This document shows, piece by piece, positions 26,875 to 35,572 of a stretch of DNA of 52,861 bases (position 1 is the first letter of the stretch; each line of letters opens with the position of its first letter). Origin of the DNA: Planctomycetota bacterium (GTDB lineage: Bacteria > Planctomycetota > Phycisphaerae > Sedimentisphaerales > Anaerobacaceae); the NCBI GenBank assembly GCA_020351025.1, contig CP070728.1:1554321-1607181 (forward strand). Reading direction: 5' to 3'. The translations under genes were made by a program, and so were the position numbers. Below the pieces are notes generated by a model. The model had not been told where the DNA came from. It did no database searches and saw only the letters and a list, made by a program, of their open reading frames with translations.

Positions 26875-27510
26875 TTATTTCAATTCGACAGACCAGTAAG
26901 CATGGTCAAGGAACTGTTTCCAGCTACTGTAGCGGGGATGACCGAGGTGAATGTGGACAAGTGGATTGTGCTGCGGCTTGACTGGTTTTCGGATAAGCGT
27001 TATTCCAGCTTGTTGAGGTTTCTGGCCGCCTTTCTTCACATTGCATTTGGTGCAGGCACAAACTATATTTTCCCAAACTGATTTGCCGCCCATACTTCTT
27101 GGAATAACGTGGTCGAGTGACAACTCGCAGGTAGGATATCGCTTGCCGCAATACTGACATCTGTTCTTATCGCGGGCGAAGATATTTCTGCGGTTGAATT
27201 TGACTTCGTTCCGCGGCAGGCGGTCGTAAAATAGCAGGCGGATAATCCGCGGCACCGCAATATAAAAGTTGACTGTCGAGACCCAATCGTGCCCATCTGG
27301 CTCGAAACGACGCCTGAATTCGCTCACCTCGCACCAGCTATGGAAATCATAGTTGGAATAATTGCCCTCTTCAAGAGAGACAACCTCTGCAAGCTCGCGG
27401 AACAGCAATGAAAAAGCACGCCTGGCTCCTACGACGCGGATAGCCATATAATGCTTGTTCAGCACAAGGACATTGCAGTCCAGCCCGGATTTAGCCTCGG
27501 TAGCAAGCAT
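26875..27510 (-). CDS. HNH endonuclease
   Basis: A 211-residue protein with a C-terminal HNH nuclease module: CQYCGKRYPTCELSLDHVIP, 'SMGGKSVWENIVCACTKCN' and 'KKGG'. The two CxxC pairs form the structural zinc site and His-Asn-Asn/His the catalytic metal site. The N-terminal 110 residues (VLVLNKHYMAIRVVGARRAF) match a widespread, usually standalone bacterial HNH group found next to housekeeping genes. No methylase, transposase or phage gene is adjacent, so a restriction role is not indicated; repair or DNA processing is possible. AAGGA precedes the ATG. The gene converges on the DUF4405 gene with a 27-base gap. Confidence 0.9.
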   Translation of the reverse strand: MLATEAKSGLDCNVLVLNKHYMAIRVVGARRAFSLLFRELAEVVSLEEGNYSNYDFHSWCEVSEFRRRFEPDGHDWVSTVNFYIAVPRIIRLLFYDRLPRNEVKFNRRNIFARDKNRCQYCGKRYPTCELSLDHVIPRSMGGKSVWENIVCACTKCNVKKGGQKPQQAGITLIRKPVKPQHNPLVHIHLGHPRYSSWKQFLDHAYWSVELK

Positions 27511-27862
27511 AATTCCTTATTACCAAATTACATAACTGCTTCGCAGACGCAGATTTGTGTTCATTCAATAATTTCATATCTAAATAACAAAAAGTCCTAT
27601 AAGTTGCAAGTAAAAACCATAAATTCACCGGATAGAATCCAATATCTCGGACAAAAACATCCGAAATGACCCTTAAAGGTATGTATTATATATTTGCCAT
27701 CGGCTGCTCGCAAATCTGCAGCATCAATATACGCAGCCAAATACCACTGCTGCTATTGCTGAATCTCTAACATAAAGTTAAGCAACTGGAAATAAAAAGA
27801 ATAAGAGTTGCTTACATCCATCCCCTTAAAGCCCAAAATGAAACAGTGGGCTAAAAAACCTT
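27511..27862. other. Gap between the cold-shock and HNH genes
   Basis: No gene is seen. Two inverted repeats occur: TAAGCAACT (27779-27787) with AGTTGCTTA (27806-27814), and AGCCCA (27830-27835) with TGGGCT (27847-27852). The second begins ten bases downstream of the cold-shock gene stop on the minus strand and is followed only by a short TTT, so it is a weak terminator candidate. Confidence 0.4.
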
Positions 27863-28135
27863 TCATTCACCTTTAGCGGCTGCTTTATCTTTTTTAGCCG
27901 GCTTGCTCTGCGGTACTGCTTCGCTTTCCAAAGCTGATTTCTGAACTACATTCTCAGCTCTCAGTCCTTTTTCGCCTTCAATAATATCAAAACCAACTAT
28001 ATCACCTTCGGCAAGAGTTTTGTATCCATCGCCAGAAATATTTGAATAGTGAACAAAGATATCAGTACCATCCGGTGTACAGATAAAACCATAACCCTTT
28101 CTTGTATTAAACCACTTAACTTTTCCCTCTGTCAT
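27863..28135 (-). CDS. Cold-shock domain protein
   Basis: A 90-residue nucleic-acid chaperone. The cold-shock fold occupies residues 1-66: EGKVKWFNTRKGYGFICTPD holds RNP1 (KGYGFI), DIFVHYSNI holds RNP2 (FVHY), and the family's closing strand follows (GFDIIEGEKGLRAENV). A lysine/alanine-rich tail (KPAKKDKAAAKGE) is added, as in some other planctomycete and proteobacterial members. The start at 28135 is supported by GGAAGGAGC; an upstream in-frame extension has no ribosome-binding site. The 5' leader contains a hairpin (28171-28200) and the HU-type gene lies just upstream on the same strand. Confidence 0.95.
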   Translation of the reverse strand: MTEGKVKWFNTRKGYGFICTPDGTDIFVHYSNISGDGYKTLAEGDIVGFDIIEGEKGLRAENVVQKSALESEAVPQSKPAKKDKAAAKGE

Positions 28136-28170
28136 TGAATGCTCCTTCCAGACAACTTTGCTACAAACAA

Positions 28171-28200
28171 AACTGTTTTGCATACACCCGGCAAACAGTT
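28171..28200 (-). promoter_or_regulatory. Leader hairpin of the cold-shock gene
   Basis: AACTGTTT (28171-28178) and AAACAGTT (28193-28200) form an eight-base stem, extended by a further GC pair across a bulged base. It stands about 35 bases upstream of the cold-shock start codon in the transcript. Cold-shock mRNAs often have temperature-sensitive leaders, so this may be such an element, but this is inference from position only. Confidence 0.4.
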
Positions 28201-28264
28201 CGTGTTTGAAACTGGTTGCCTCTTGTATGAAACCGCAACCTCTGATTCAAATAAGTTATTTCGT

Positions 28265-28567
28265 TTAAGCCGATTCCTCTGCAGGAGTGGAAAGATTCTC
28301 TCTCATAAGTCGGCCCATTTTAAACTTGACCGTTCGTTTCGGAGGAACCTCAACACGCTCAAGAGTTTTAGGATTCTGCGCAATTCTTGCGGCTCTCGTT
28401 CTGGTCTCGAAAACCCCGAAGTCTCGGAACTCCAGACGGTTATTCTTACGCAATTCTGCTATTATCTCGTCGAGGAACGCCTGAGTTATACGCTTGACCA
28501 AAACTCTTTTTGCCTGCGTACGTTCAGCAATCCGATCGATAAGTTCTTTCTTTGTAACTGTTGCCAT
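28265..28567 (-). CDS. HU/IHF-family DNA-binding protein
   Basis: A 100-residue histone-like DNA-bending protein. It has the helical dimerisation part (TKKELIDRIAERTQAKRVLV), the beta arm with 'FRDFGVFETRTRAARIAQNP' (the RxxRxxRNP-type tip, here ending in the NP that intercalates DNA) and a C-terminal helix. A ten-residue acidic/serine tail (STPAEESA) is extra. ATGAGGTAG precedes the start. It acts as a dimer on the nucleoid. Position next to the cold-shock gene on the same strand suggests common control, although each has its own leader. Confidence 0.94.
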   Translation of the reverse strand: MATVTKKELIDRIAERTQAKRVLVKRITQAFLDEIIAELRKNNRLEFRDFGVFETRTRAARIAQNPKTLERVEVPPKRTVKFKMGRLMRENLSTPAEESA

Positions 28568-29343
28568 AAGCTACCTCATTTCAAGAAAGAGCGGTTGGAA
28601 AATTAAACAATGTTTACATTCGGATAATCATGCGGCAAATTTACCTTGATTACCGGACAGCTCATTACGTACCTCCGCGACGCTTCAAGCTAATAAACAA
28701 CCGTAACTGTTGTGGCCTTTCTACAATTTACATTAAATCTAAACATCCAAGTAACCGCAAAACCAGCTGTCCAAAAAATAAGCGGTTAAACATCGCAACT
28801 TACTATACAACAAAGACTTCTAAACAGCAAACAATTTTTATTCAAAAATTTTTTAGCTTTTAAAAAATCTAATCCTGCCCGAAGACCAAGCTAAAAACCC
28901 CAGTGCCATTACACCACCGCTACTACTGATAAACCCCGCTATAAATACACCCTGCATATTAAACCAGGAGAATACCAAAGCGGCAAAGCATAGCCTGCCA
29001 AACAAGGCGGTCGGCTATAAAGTCTTTGTTTTCAAGACCTTACAGCCTGAAGCACCGGTGCCGAAGCTCTAAATTGACACCTTATGCAAAATCTCCCACA
29101 GTACCATGCGATGTTTGGACCAACCTGCTCTGCTTCAAAATAAGCGCTAAAATAAATTTCAACACAAGAAGCATATTGACCAGATAAGGACTTATTGGCA
29201 TAATTCATTATTCTATATTTATTCGGCCCCTCTATGGCCGCTAATAGAATACGGCTTAAATAGTAGTCTCCTGGAACAATGTTTTGATCAAACTTCTTTG
29301 AAACGATAATCGCAGAGCCTGCTCTGCTGCAAAATCGGAATTT
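28568..29343. other. Divergent intergenic region between the HU-type gene and lepB
   Basis: No convincing gene in 776 bases. The right part carries the lepB promoter candidate listed at 29176-29204. The left part, AT-rich with a weak TTGCCG element, must hold the HU promoter. No repeats or strong hairpins were noticed in the remainder. Confidence 0.4.
29176..29204 (+). promoter_or_regulatory. Sigma-70-type promoter for lepB
   Basis: TTGACC (29176-29181) and CATAAT (29199-29204) are each five-of-six matches to the vegetative consensus and are separated by exactly 17 bases. The element is about 140 bases upstream of the lepB start, giving a leader of roughly 130 bases. Confidence 0.55.
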
Positions 29344-30981
29344 ATGTCTCTAAATAAAACCGGAAAAACCATCTCACAAAAAGCTGCTCACAAAAGAAAA
29401 GACAGAGTCGCCGAAATTACAAATACCCTTGAATGGCTGATAACGGCCTTTATGCTGGCTTTTGTCGTCCGGGCATTTGTAATGGAAGCATTTCGAATCC
29501 CCACTGGCAGTATGGCTGATACCCTTAAAGGAAACCATTTCCGCTTGCGCTGCCCACAATGCGGATATATGTACGACTATGGCTGTGACCAGCGAGAACA
29601 TGGGCTCTACCAAAATGCTATCCTCTCTAATCAAGCCAAAATACCTACTTCTCGTTGCCCAAGTTGTGGCTATTATAACTCGACCCACAGAGCTATACCC
29701 ATATCAAACGGCGACCGCATACTTGTTCTCAAGTGCTTTTATCAGCTCTTCGAGCCAAAACAGTGGGATGTAATAGTATTCAAAAATCCGCTTGACCCAC
29801 CAACGAACTACATCAAAAGATTGGTAGGCCGCCCAGGAGAAACGATGGAAATAATCGATGGCGACATCTACATTAACGGCCTAATCAGCCAAAAACCTAC
29901 TAAAGTCCAAGATGAGTTGTGGATGCCCGTATACGATAACGATTATCAGCCCGCTCGCCCAAGAGAGCCTTTTTTCAACTATCATCAATGGCAGCAACCG
30001 TTCAGAAACATCGCAGAATCAAAATGGAAAATAGACAAAGACAATCCAACCCTGTTCCACCTTAATAGCTCTGTCGATGAAATCAATTCGTTGATTTATG
30101 ACACCTCAATCGGCAACGATTTCAAGACCACTTACGCTTACGACGATGTCAAAGAATACGAGCATATGCCATACTGCAGCGACCTGATGGTGCGTTTCTA
30201 CCATCTTTCCGACAAACCAAGAGGATGTATTGGTATATCTCTAAGCAAATATCAAACCGTATACTGCGCGCGGGTCGATTTCAAAAGTGACACTGAACCT
30301 GCTGGCTTCACCGGCAATATGACCATCGCAAAAGTCGTAGACAATAAGCAAACAACCTTAGACAGTAAGCCAATCAAGCTACCTGCTATAAACAAACCTG
30401 CTCTGGTTAAATTCGCCAACGTTGACCATCATTTAATTTTTCAATATGGCAGCCAAAAATTAACGTATGATTTGGGACGTGGCCCCGAAGATGCCGGGGA
30501 AAGAAGAACAGACATCCCGCCCCAACTTAAAATTTTCGGCTCTGGAAACATAACGCTTTCACATTTAGCAATTTTCAGGGACATTTACTATACTGCAAAA
30601 AAGCCTACCCACCGCCCCGAAACTGGCAGAGCCACGGAAGGCAAGTCTTTTACTCTCAGCGAGGACGAGTTCTTCGTCCTCGGAGACAACAGTCCTAACA
30701 GTGAAGACAGCAGGTGGTGGGGTAAACAAGGCAAGAGTAATAATGGCCCACTCTACCGCCAAGGGATTGTTCCGCGAGATTACTTAGTAGGTAAAGCACT
30801 GTTTGTCTACTGGCCAAGCGGTTTTGAATTTCCCTGGCCGCAATCCTTAAAAACATTCCTATTAAAAAATAGTCAACATAACAGACTGTTACAAATGATG
30901 CACCTGATTGTCTCGTTGAGGTGGATCCCCAATATTGGCCAGATGCGCTTTATCCACGGCGGCTCCGGTGATAACATATAA
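29344..30981 (+). CDS. lepB: Signal peptidase I (LepB), enlarged with zinc ribbon and inserted domain
   Basis: The membrane serine protease (S26) that removes signal peptides. One membrane helix (about residues 30-46) precedes the catalytic serine in FRIPTGSMADTLKG (Ser56). The general-base lysine is in NYIKRLVGRPGE (Lys159), and the C-terminal box is FVLGDNSPNSEDSR (about 443). At 545 residues it is far longer than the usual 200-320. A four-cysteine ribbon (CPQC at 70, CPSC at 105) is inserted right after the catalytic serine motif, and about 250 residues between the lysine motif and the C-terminal box form a beta-rich extra domain. Catalytic residues are intact, so it should be active. The inserts may gate or recognise substrates. 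It has its own promoter candidate. Confidence 0.93.
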   Translation: MSLNKTGKTISQKAAHKRKDRVAEITNTLEWLITAFMLAFVVRAFVMEAFRIPTGSMADTLKGNHFRLRCPQCGYMYDYGCDQREHGLYQNAILSNQAKIPTSRCPSCGYYNSTHRAIPISNGDRILVLKCFYQLFEPKQWDVIVFKNPLDPPTNYIKRLVGRPGETMEIIDGDIYINGLISQKPTKVQDELWMPVYDNDYQPARPREPFFNYHQWQQPFRNIAESKWKIDKDNPTLFHLNSSVDEINSLIYDTSIGNDFKTTYAYDDVKEYEHMPYCSDLMVRFYHLSDKPRGCIGISLSKYQTVYCARVDFKSDTEPAGFTGNMTIAKVVDNKQTTLDSKPIKLPAINKPALVKFANVDHHLIFQYGSQKLTYDLGRGPEDAGERRTDIPPQLKIFGSGNITLSHLAIFRDIYYTAKKPTHRPETGRATEGKSFTLSEDEFFVLGDNSPNSEDSRWWGKQGKSNNGPLYRQGIVPRDYLVGKALFVYWPSGFEFPWPQSLKTFLLKNSQHNRLLQMMHLIVSLRWIPNIGQMRFIHGGSGDNI

Positions 30982-31426
30982 CCGGAAAACAAAGTTTAAA
31001 GCGTGAACGCTAAAACGCCAAAAGGAAATAAGGATTCCTTCTTCATATCTTTTTGGGGTAGCAACTTTTTTAGCCGGCTGCGCAGGACCACGATGGAAAT
31101 TCACCGTGTTAGGAAACACCCGGAGCCGTGGACGCGACGGTCCAAGTAATTACAAGGCTACAGAGATATAAAGGTACACCGCTGTTCCGAAAAGCCCGGT
31201 GCTTATAGCACATTGAAAGAATCAGTTCCCGTGGTGTTGTTGAGAAGGCGCAAGCCAAGACTCATATTGGCCCCCTAAGAGGGGCTGCCTCCCAGCCAAT
31301 GGCCTGTCAACTTCCTCCAAAAACGCAAGAATATCTTGGATACGCGCACCAAAATCGCCGATTATTCATTATAAGTGGGCCGTGAAATTTTGCATCCGCC
31401 AGAATCCTGAACGGAAAGGAAATTTT
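30982..31426. other. Gap after lepB with possible structured RNA
   Basis: No gene is supported in these 445 bases. Soon after lepB, AAGGAA (31022-31027) and TTCCTT (31035-31040) form a weak hairpin followed by a T-rich stretch, a possible lepB terminator. Bases 31080-31300 are denser in short helices than the other gaps and are listed separately. Confidence 0.4.
31080..31300 (+). ncRNA. Possible structured non-coding RNA
   Basis: Several short helices lie close together: GGAC/GTCC (31130-31143), GTGC/GCAC around a TTATA loop (31199-31211), GGC/GCC closing a GCAA tetraloop (31247-31256) inside TGAG/CTCA (31241-31264), and ATTGGC/GCCAAT (31266-31300) enclosing CCCC/GGGG (31272-31284). The GNRA loop and nested stems look like folded RNA. 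I could not match it to RNase P, tmRNA, 6S, SRP RNA or any riboswitch I know. The strand is assumed. Confidence 0.3.
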
Positions 31427-32638
31427 ATGGGACTTAAATCTTTTAGCTTTAGCGACGTGCTAAGCTTCGGCTGGCATGTGATGAAGGACAACTTTTTGTT
31501 CTTCGTTGGTGTGCTTCTGGTCTTATTCCTAATATCTCTGCCCGGTCAAATCCTCGATTCTATAGCAGCACATCACCCAGAAAAAATCCCGCCTTTTTTA
31601 GCATTTACATTGCTTCCTTTGACGCTCATAATCGAAATCATAGTAGGAATAGGATTTATCAAGATTACCCTCGCCTTCTGCGACGGACAGCAGCCAAAGT
31701 TCACCACTTTGTTTTATGCACAGAACTGCTTCTGGCGATATATAGGTACTGGGCTTCTTTACTGTCTGATTGTAATGAGCCCATTTATCGCGGCAGCTTT
31801 GCTTACTACCTTGTTATTTGCTACGACATATATCCCGCATTCCAATCTCTTTGTTTTCTTTGTCGCCGGTATTATAATGGTTGTTTTATCAATTAAGTTC
31901 AGCTTTTGCTTTTACTTTGTCATCGATAAAAAAATCGGCCCTATCAACGCACTAAGGGCCAGCAGCCAAACAACAATGGGAGCGAAATGGTCCTTATTTG
32001 TCTTTGGTATTTTATGTGCTTTGATAAATCTTGCAGGTGCGCTATGTTTTATTATCGGTTTATTTCTAACATTCCCAACTATTATGGTAGCTATGGCACT
32101 TGTGTACCGCCAGTTGTCCACAAAGACCCCTGAACTGGCCGAGCTTGGTATCTGCTGTCCTGATGTCCAATTTGCCCCTGAGGTCCCGTCCGCCCCTGGT
32201 TCCAAGCCTGAAAGAACTATTCCTCCCGGTCTTACTATTCGGCTTAGCTCTATGTCTGTTCCCGACCGTCAGCATGGCAGTCCTATTAGCACCGCTACTA
32301 ATATCCAGCCCGAGACAGTACGGGGAAAAAGCAACTCTTTATTGCCAGCTATTATACTCAGCGTCGTTGCGATTTTGGCAATTACCGCCTACTGTCTTTG
32401 GCCTGCGACAAAAGGAACCGTATCTACTCCCAAGAGAATGCAGGTAACCGGGATATTATATTCTGAAGATAACCCGTCTGCTATAGTCAATGGCGAAGTT
32501 GTCAAAGAAGGTGACATTATAAACGATGTGAAAGTCGTAAAAATACACAAAAAAAACGTCGAATTTGAGAGCAACGGCATAAAATGGACACAAGAAGCAC
32601 AGGAACCACCGTCACCTCAAAAACAATGCTCCAACTAA
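31427..32638 (+). CDS. Polytopic membrane protein with PilP/GspC-like C-terminal domain
   Basis: A 403-residue protein in two parts. Residues 1-230 form about six membrane helices with a pattern like DUF975-type proteins (SFSFSDVLSFGWHVMKDN at the start, and ALRASSQTTMGAKWSLFVFG). After a proline-rich linker and another helix (about 304-325) comes a compact beta domain (338-391, TGILYSEDNPSAIVNGEVV) that matches the C-terminal domain of the PilP-like protein encoded at 21429. GGAAAGGA supports the start at 31427 over an in-frame start 45 bases earlier. The domain sharing suggests a link to the pilus/secretion apparatus or its secretin. Exact role unknown. The gene stands alone between lepB and gyrA. 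Confidence 0.75.
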   Translation: MGLKSFSFSDVLSFGWHVMKDNFLFFVGVLLVLFLISLPGQILDSIAAHHPEKIPPFLAFTLLPLTLIIEIIVGIGFIKITLAFCDGQQPKFTTLFYAQNCFWRYIGTGLLYCLIVMSPFIAAALLTTLLFATTYIPHSNLFVFFVAGIIMVVLSIKFSFCFYFVIDKKIGPINALRASSQTTMGAKWSLFVFGILCALINLAGALCFIIGLFLTFPTIMVAMALVYRQLSTKTPELAELGICCPDVQFAPEVPSAPGSKPERTIPPGLTIRLSSMSVPDRQHGSPISTATNIQPETVRGKSNSLLPAIILSVVAILAITAYCLWPATKGTVSTPKRMQVTGILYSEDNPSAIVNGEVVKEGDIINDVKVVKIHKKNVEFESNGIKWTQEAQEPPSPQKQCSN

Positions 32639-32880
32639 CCATACCTTTGCCAACTTCCCCGGGAAACTTATCGATATCAAGAAAAACACATTATATAAAA
32701 GACCAAAGTAAAAAGTTTTGGGATTTATCACCCCGTTCAGCCTGTTAAATTCACTTACGAGTACAAATCTTATATGAGGCTGGGAGTATATCTCAAAAAG
32801 TGGTTAAAGGAGCCAGCAATATAACTACTTATTGCTACTTTTTTAGTGCCATTTGCTCCAAATTCCTGCCCTGCTATTTC

Positions 32881-32909
32881 TTGACTTTTCAACCAATTGT
32901 GAGTAATGT
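32881..32909 (+). promoter_or_regulatory. Candidate promoter for gyrA
   Basis: TTGACT (32881-32886) followed after 17 bases by TAATGT (32904-32909): a five-of-six -35 and a poor -10. If real, it excludes the ATG at 32906 as the gyrA start and favours the one at 32933. Confidence 0.3.
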
Positions 32910-32932
32910 ATTCGCTGGCATATTTTAATCAT

Positions 32933-35560
32933 ATGGACAGCAAAAAACCTATGAAAGAAGTCGAGAAACCAAAAGAGCACTTCGAGGATACCCGTATCCT
33001 CGATGAGCTCAAGAGTTCGTACCTCAACTACGCGATGAGCGTCATTGTTTCCCGCGCCTTGCCGGACGTCCGTGATGGGCTTAAACCTTCGCAACGGCGA
33101 ATACTGGTGGCGATGAATGATCTACATCTCGGCCCTCGCAGCAAGCACCGCAAGTGTGCCAAAATCGTCGGCGATACCAGCGGCAACTACCACCCCCACG
33201 GCGACCAAGCAACCTACGGAACGCTGGTACGCATGGGACAGGAATGGAATATGCGATATCCCCTGATTGACCCCCAAGGCAACTTCGGTAGTATCGATGC
33301 CGACCCACCGGCTGCCATGAGATATACTGAAGCCAGAATAGCCGCACCGGCTATGGAAATGCTCGATGATATTAACTACGATACTGTTGATTTCGTGCCG
33401 AACTATGATGAAACTCGCCAAGAGCCGACGGTTTTGCCCTCAAAATTCCCAAATTTGTTGGTCAATGGCTCTACCGGAATCGCCGTGGGTATGGTCACCA
33501 ACATACCACCACACAATATTGCTGAGGTCTGCGATGCCCTATTGCTAATCATCGAAGACCCTAACTGTGGATTCAAGGATATTATCAAACGACTTCCCGG
33601 TCCGGATTTTCCAACAGGCGGAATCATTTGCGGCAAAGAGGGAATTAAAGATGCCTACACCGCCGGAAAGGGCCATTTGACAGTCCGAGGCAAAGCAGAC
33701 ATCGAGACATCCAAAAAGGGCAAAGTAAGAATCTTAATAACAGAGATACCCTATATGGTTGTAAAAACCACCATCGTCTCCAAAATCGCAGATTGTGTAC
33801 ATAACGGCCAGATTGCCGAAATCGCTGACATCAGGGACGAATCAGACCGCCACGGTCTACGCATCGTCGTGGATTTAAAAAAAGACGCCGATGCTGAAAT
33901 TATATTCAATAAGCTGTACCGTTACACCCCTTTGCAAACCACATTCGCTATTGCCAATATTGCCCTGGTTAACAACAAGCCTGAAACACTGAACATCAAG
34001 CAGATGCTGCAATGTTTCATTGACCATCGAAAGACCGTTATTCGCAGGCGAAGCAGATACCTCTTAAAAAGATGCAGAAACAGAGCTCATATCTTAGAAG
34101 GTCTCATCTTGGCGGTAAGCGATATTGATGAAATCATTGAGTTGATTAAAAAATCTCCCGATACGCCAACAGCAAAGCTGAACTTGATGAAAAAGCCGCT
34201 GAAATTCGCCGTCTCGGCTACCCTTAGAGAAATTCTGCCGGAAGCTTTCGTCAGAGAAAAAAGTAAATCCGACCAGTTCCTCACAGGCCCGCAAGCTGAT
34301 GCGATTCTAACAATGCAGCTGCAAAGGTTGACAGGACTGGAGATGAAAAAACTCGCCAAAGAATACGCCGACCTTACTGAGCAGATAGAAGGATACGAAG
34401 CAATATTGGCCGGTGAGCAGGTTTTGCTCGATATTATTCGCGAAGATATCTATGAAATAAAGGAAAAGTACAGCGACAAGAGGCGAACACAAATCACCGC
34501 TAAGGTCGAGCAACTCGACATCGAAGACTTGATTGCAGAAGAGGAAGTTATCGTAACAGTCAGCCATGGCGGATATGTAAAGCGAATGCCACTTGATATA
34601 TATCACAAACAGGCCCGAGGCGGAAAAGGAATTATCGGCTCAGATACCAAAGAGGGCGATTTCATAGAACATCTCTTCTCTGCCTCTACACATGACTACC
34701 TGCTTATTTTCACTAACCGAGGCAAATGCTACTGGCTGAGGGTCTATGATGTCCCCAGCATGTCAAGACAAAGCAAAGGCAGAAATATTGCAAATCTTCT
34801 AAAGCTTGGCAACCAGAAGATAGCATCGATAATCAACGTGCATAAACTTGATGACAAAACCTCCCAAGAAACTGAACCACGCCAGCTTGTCATAGCCACT
34901 AAAAACGGCCTACTAAAAAAGACCAAACTGTCCGCCTACAGCAACCCCAGAGCTACCGGCGTCATTGCAATCAAACTTGACCCAAACGATGACGTAATCG
35001 GCGTGGCATTAACAACAGGCAAAGACCACATTATACTCGGCACGCGTGACGGGATGGCTATACACTTCGAGGAAAAGCAAGTCCGCTCAATGGGACGCGT
35101 ATCACGGGGCGTCAAGGGTATAAAACTTCGCAATAAGGACAATGTTGTTGGTATGGTGATAGCTGAGGAAGGAGCATCTCTGCTCACGGTCTGCGAGAAC
35201 GGCTACGGCAAACGAACCAGCCTCGGTGATTACCGCCCTCAAAGCAGAGGCGGTATCGGCCTGATAAACATAAAAACTACCGCCAGAAACGGGAAAGTAG
35301 TTACCCTCGAAGCGGTTCAGGACACCGATGAGCTGGTAATGATAACTGCCAAGGGGATAATTATTCGAACAGGTCTGGAACAAATCCGCTCGATTGGCAG
35401 AAACACTCAGGGCGTTCGCTTAATCAAGCTAAAGGCCGGTGACAAGCTCGTTGCTGCTGAGAAAATAGTCTGCGAGGATGTAAATTCGAAAGAAAAATCA
35501 GATACTAACAGCAGCTCTAAATCGAAGCCCAAAAAAGAAAAAAATAGCAAAAAAGCATAG
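32933..35560 (+). CDS. gyrA: DNA gyrase subunit A
   Basis: The DNA-breaking subunit of gyrase, about 875 residues. The breakage-reunion domain has SSYLNYAMSVIVSRALPDVR, 'GDTSGNYHPHGDQATYG' and the catalytic tyrosine in AAMRYTEAR (residue about 131). The C-terminal DNA-wrapping domain begins with the GyrA-box form QARGGKG, which favours gyrase over topoisomerase IV, and shows pinwheel repeats (RGVKGI, RGGIGLI, QGVRLI). A lysine/serine-rich tail closes the protein. The positions equivalent to E. coli Ser83 and Asp87 are Gln and Gly. Two upstream start codons (32906, 32933) have no clear ribosome-binding site; I chose 32933. No gyrB is adjacent. holA follows after 12 bases. Confidence 0.93.
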   Translation: MDSKKPMKEVEKPKEHFEDTRILDELKSSYLNYAMSVIVSRALPDVRDGLKPSQRRILVAMNDLHLGPRSKHRKCAKIVGDTSGNYHPHGDQATYGTLVRMGQEWNMRYPLIDPQGNFGSIDADPPAAMRYTEARIAAPAMEMLDDINYDTVDFVPNYDETRQEPTVLPSKFPNLLVNGSTGIAVGMVTNIPPHNIAEVCDALLLIIEDPNCGFKDIIKRLPGPDFPTGGIICGKEGIKDAYTAGKGHLTVRGKADIETSKKGKVRILITEIPYMVVKTTIVSKIADCVHNGQIAEIADIRDESDRHGLRIVVDLKKDADAEIIFNKLYRYTPLQTTFAIANIALVNNKPETLNIKQMLQCFIDHRKTVIRRRSRYLLKRCRNRAHILEGLILAVSDIDEIIELIKKSPDTPTAKLNLMKKPLKFAVSATLREILPEAFVREKSKSDQFLTGPQADAILTMQLQRLTGLEMKKLAKEYADLTEQIEGYEAILAGEQVLLDIIREDIYEIKEKYSDKRRTQITAKVEQLDIEDLIAEEEVIVTVSHGGYVKRMPLDIYHKQARGGKGIIGSDTKEGDFIEHLFSASTHDYLLIFTNRGKCYWLRVYDVPSMSRQSKGRNIANLLKLGNQKIASIINVHKLDDKTSQETEPRQLVIATKNGLLKKTKLSAYSNPRATGVIAIKLDPNDDVIGVALTTGKDHIILGTRDGMAIHFEEKQVRSMGRVSRGVKGIKLRNKDNVVGMVIAEEGASLLTVCENGYGKRTSLGDYRPQSRGGIGLINIKTTARNGKVVTLEAVQDTDELVMITAKGIIIRTGLEQIRSIGRNTQGVRLIKLKAGDKLVAAEKIVCEDVNSKEKSDTNSSSKSKPKKEKNSKKA

Positions 35561-35572
35561 CAGATAACTGCA

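Noticed and set aside
31080-31300. RNase P RNA, tmRNA, SRP RNA or cobalamin riboswitch in the lepB downstream gap
   Set aside because: The conserved core sequences of each were looked for by eye and are absent, so no named RNA was assigned.
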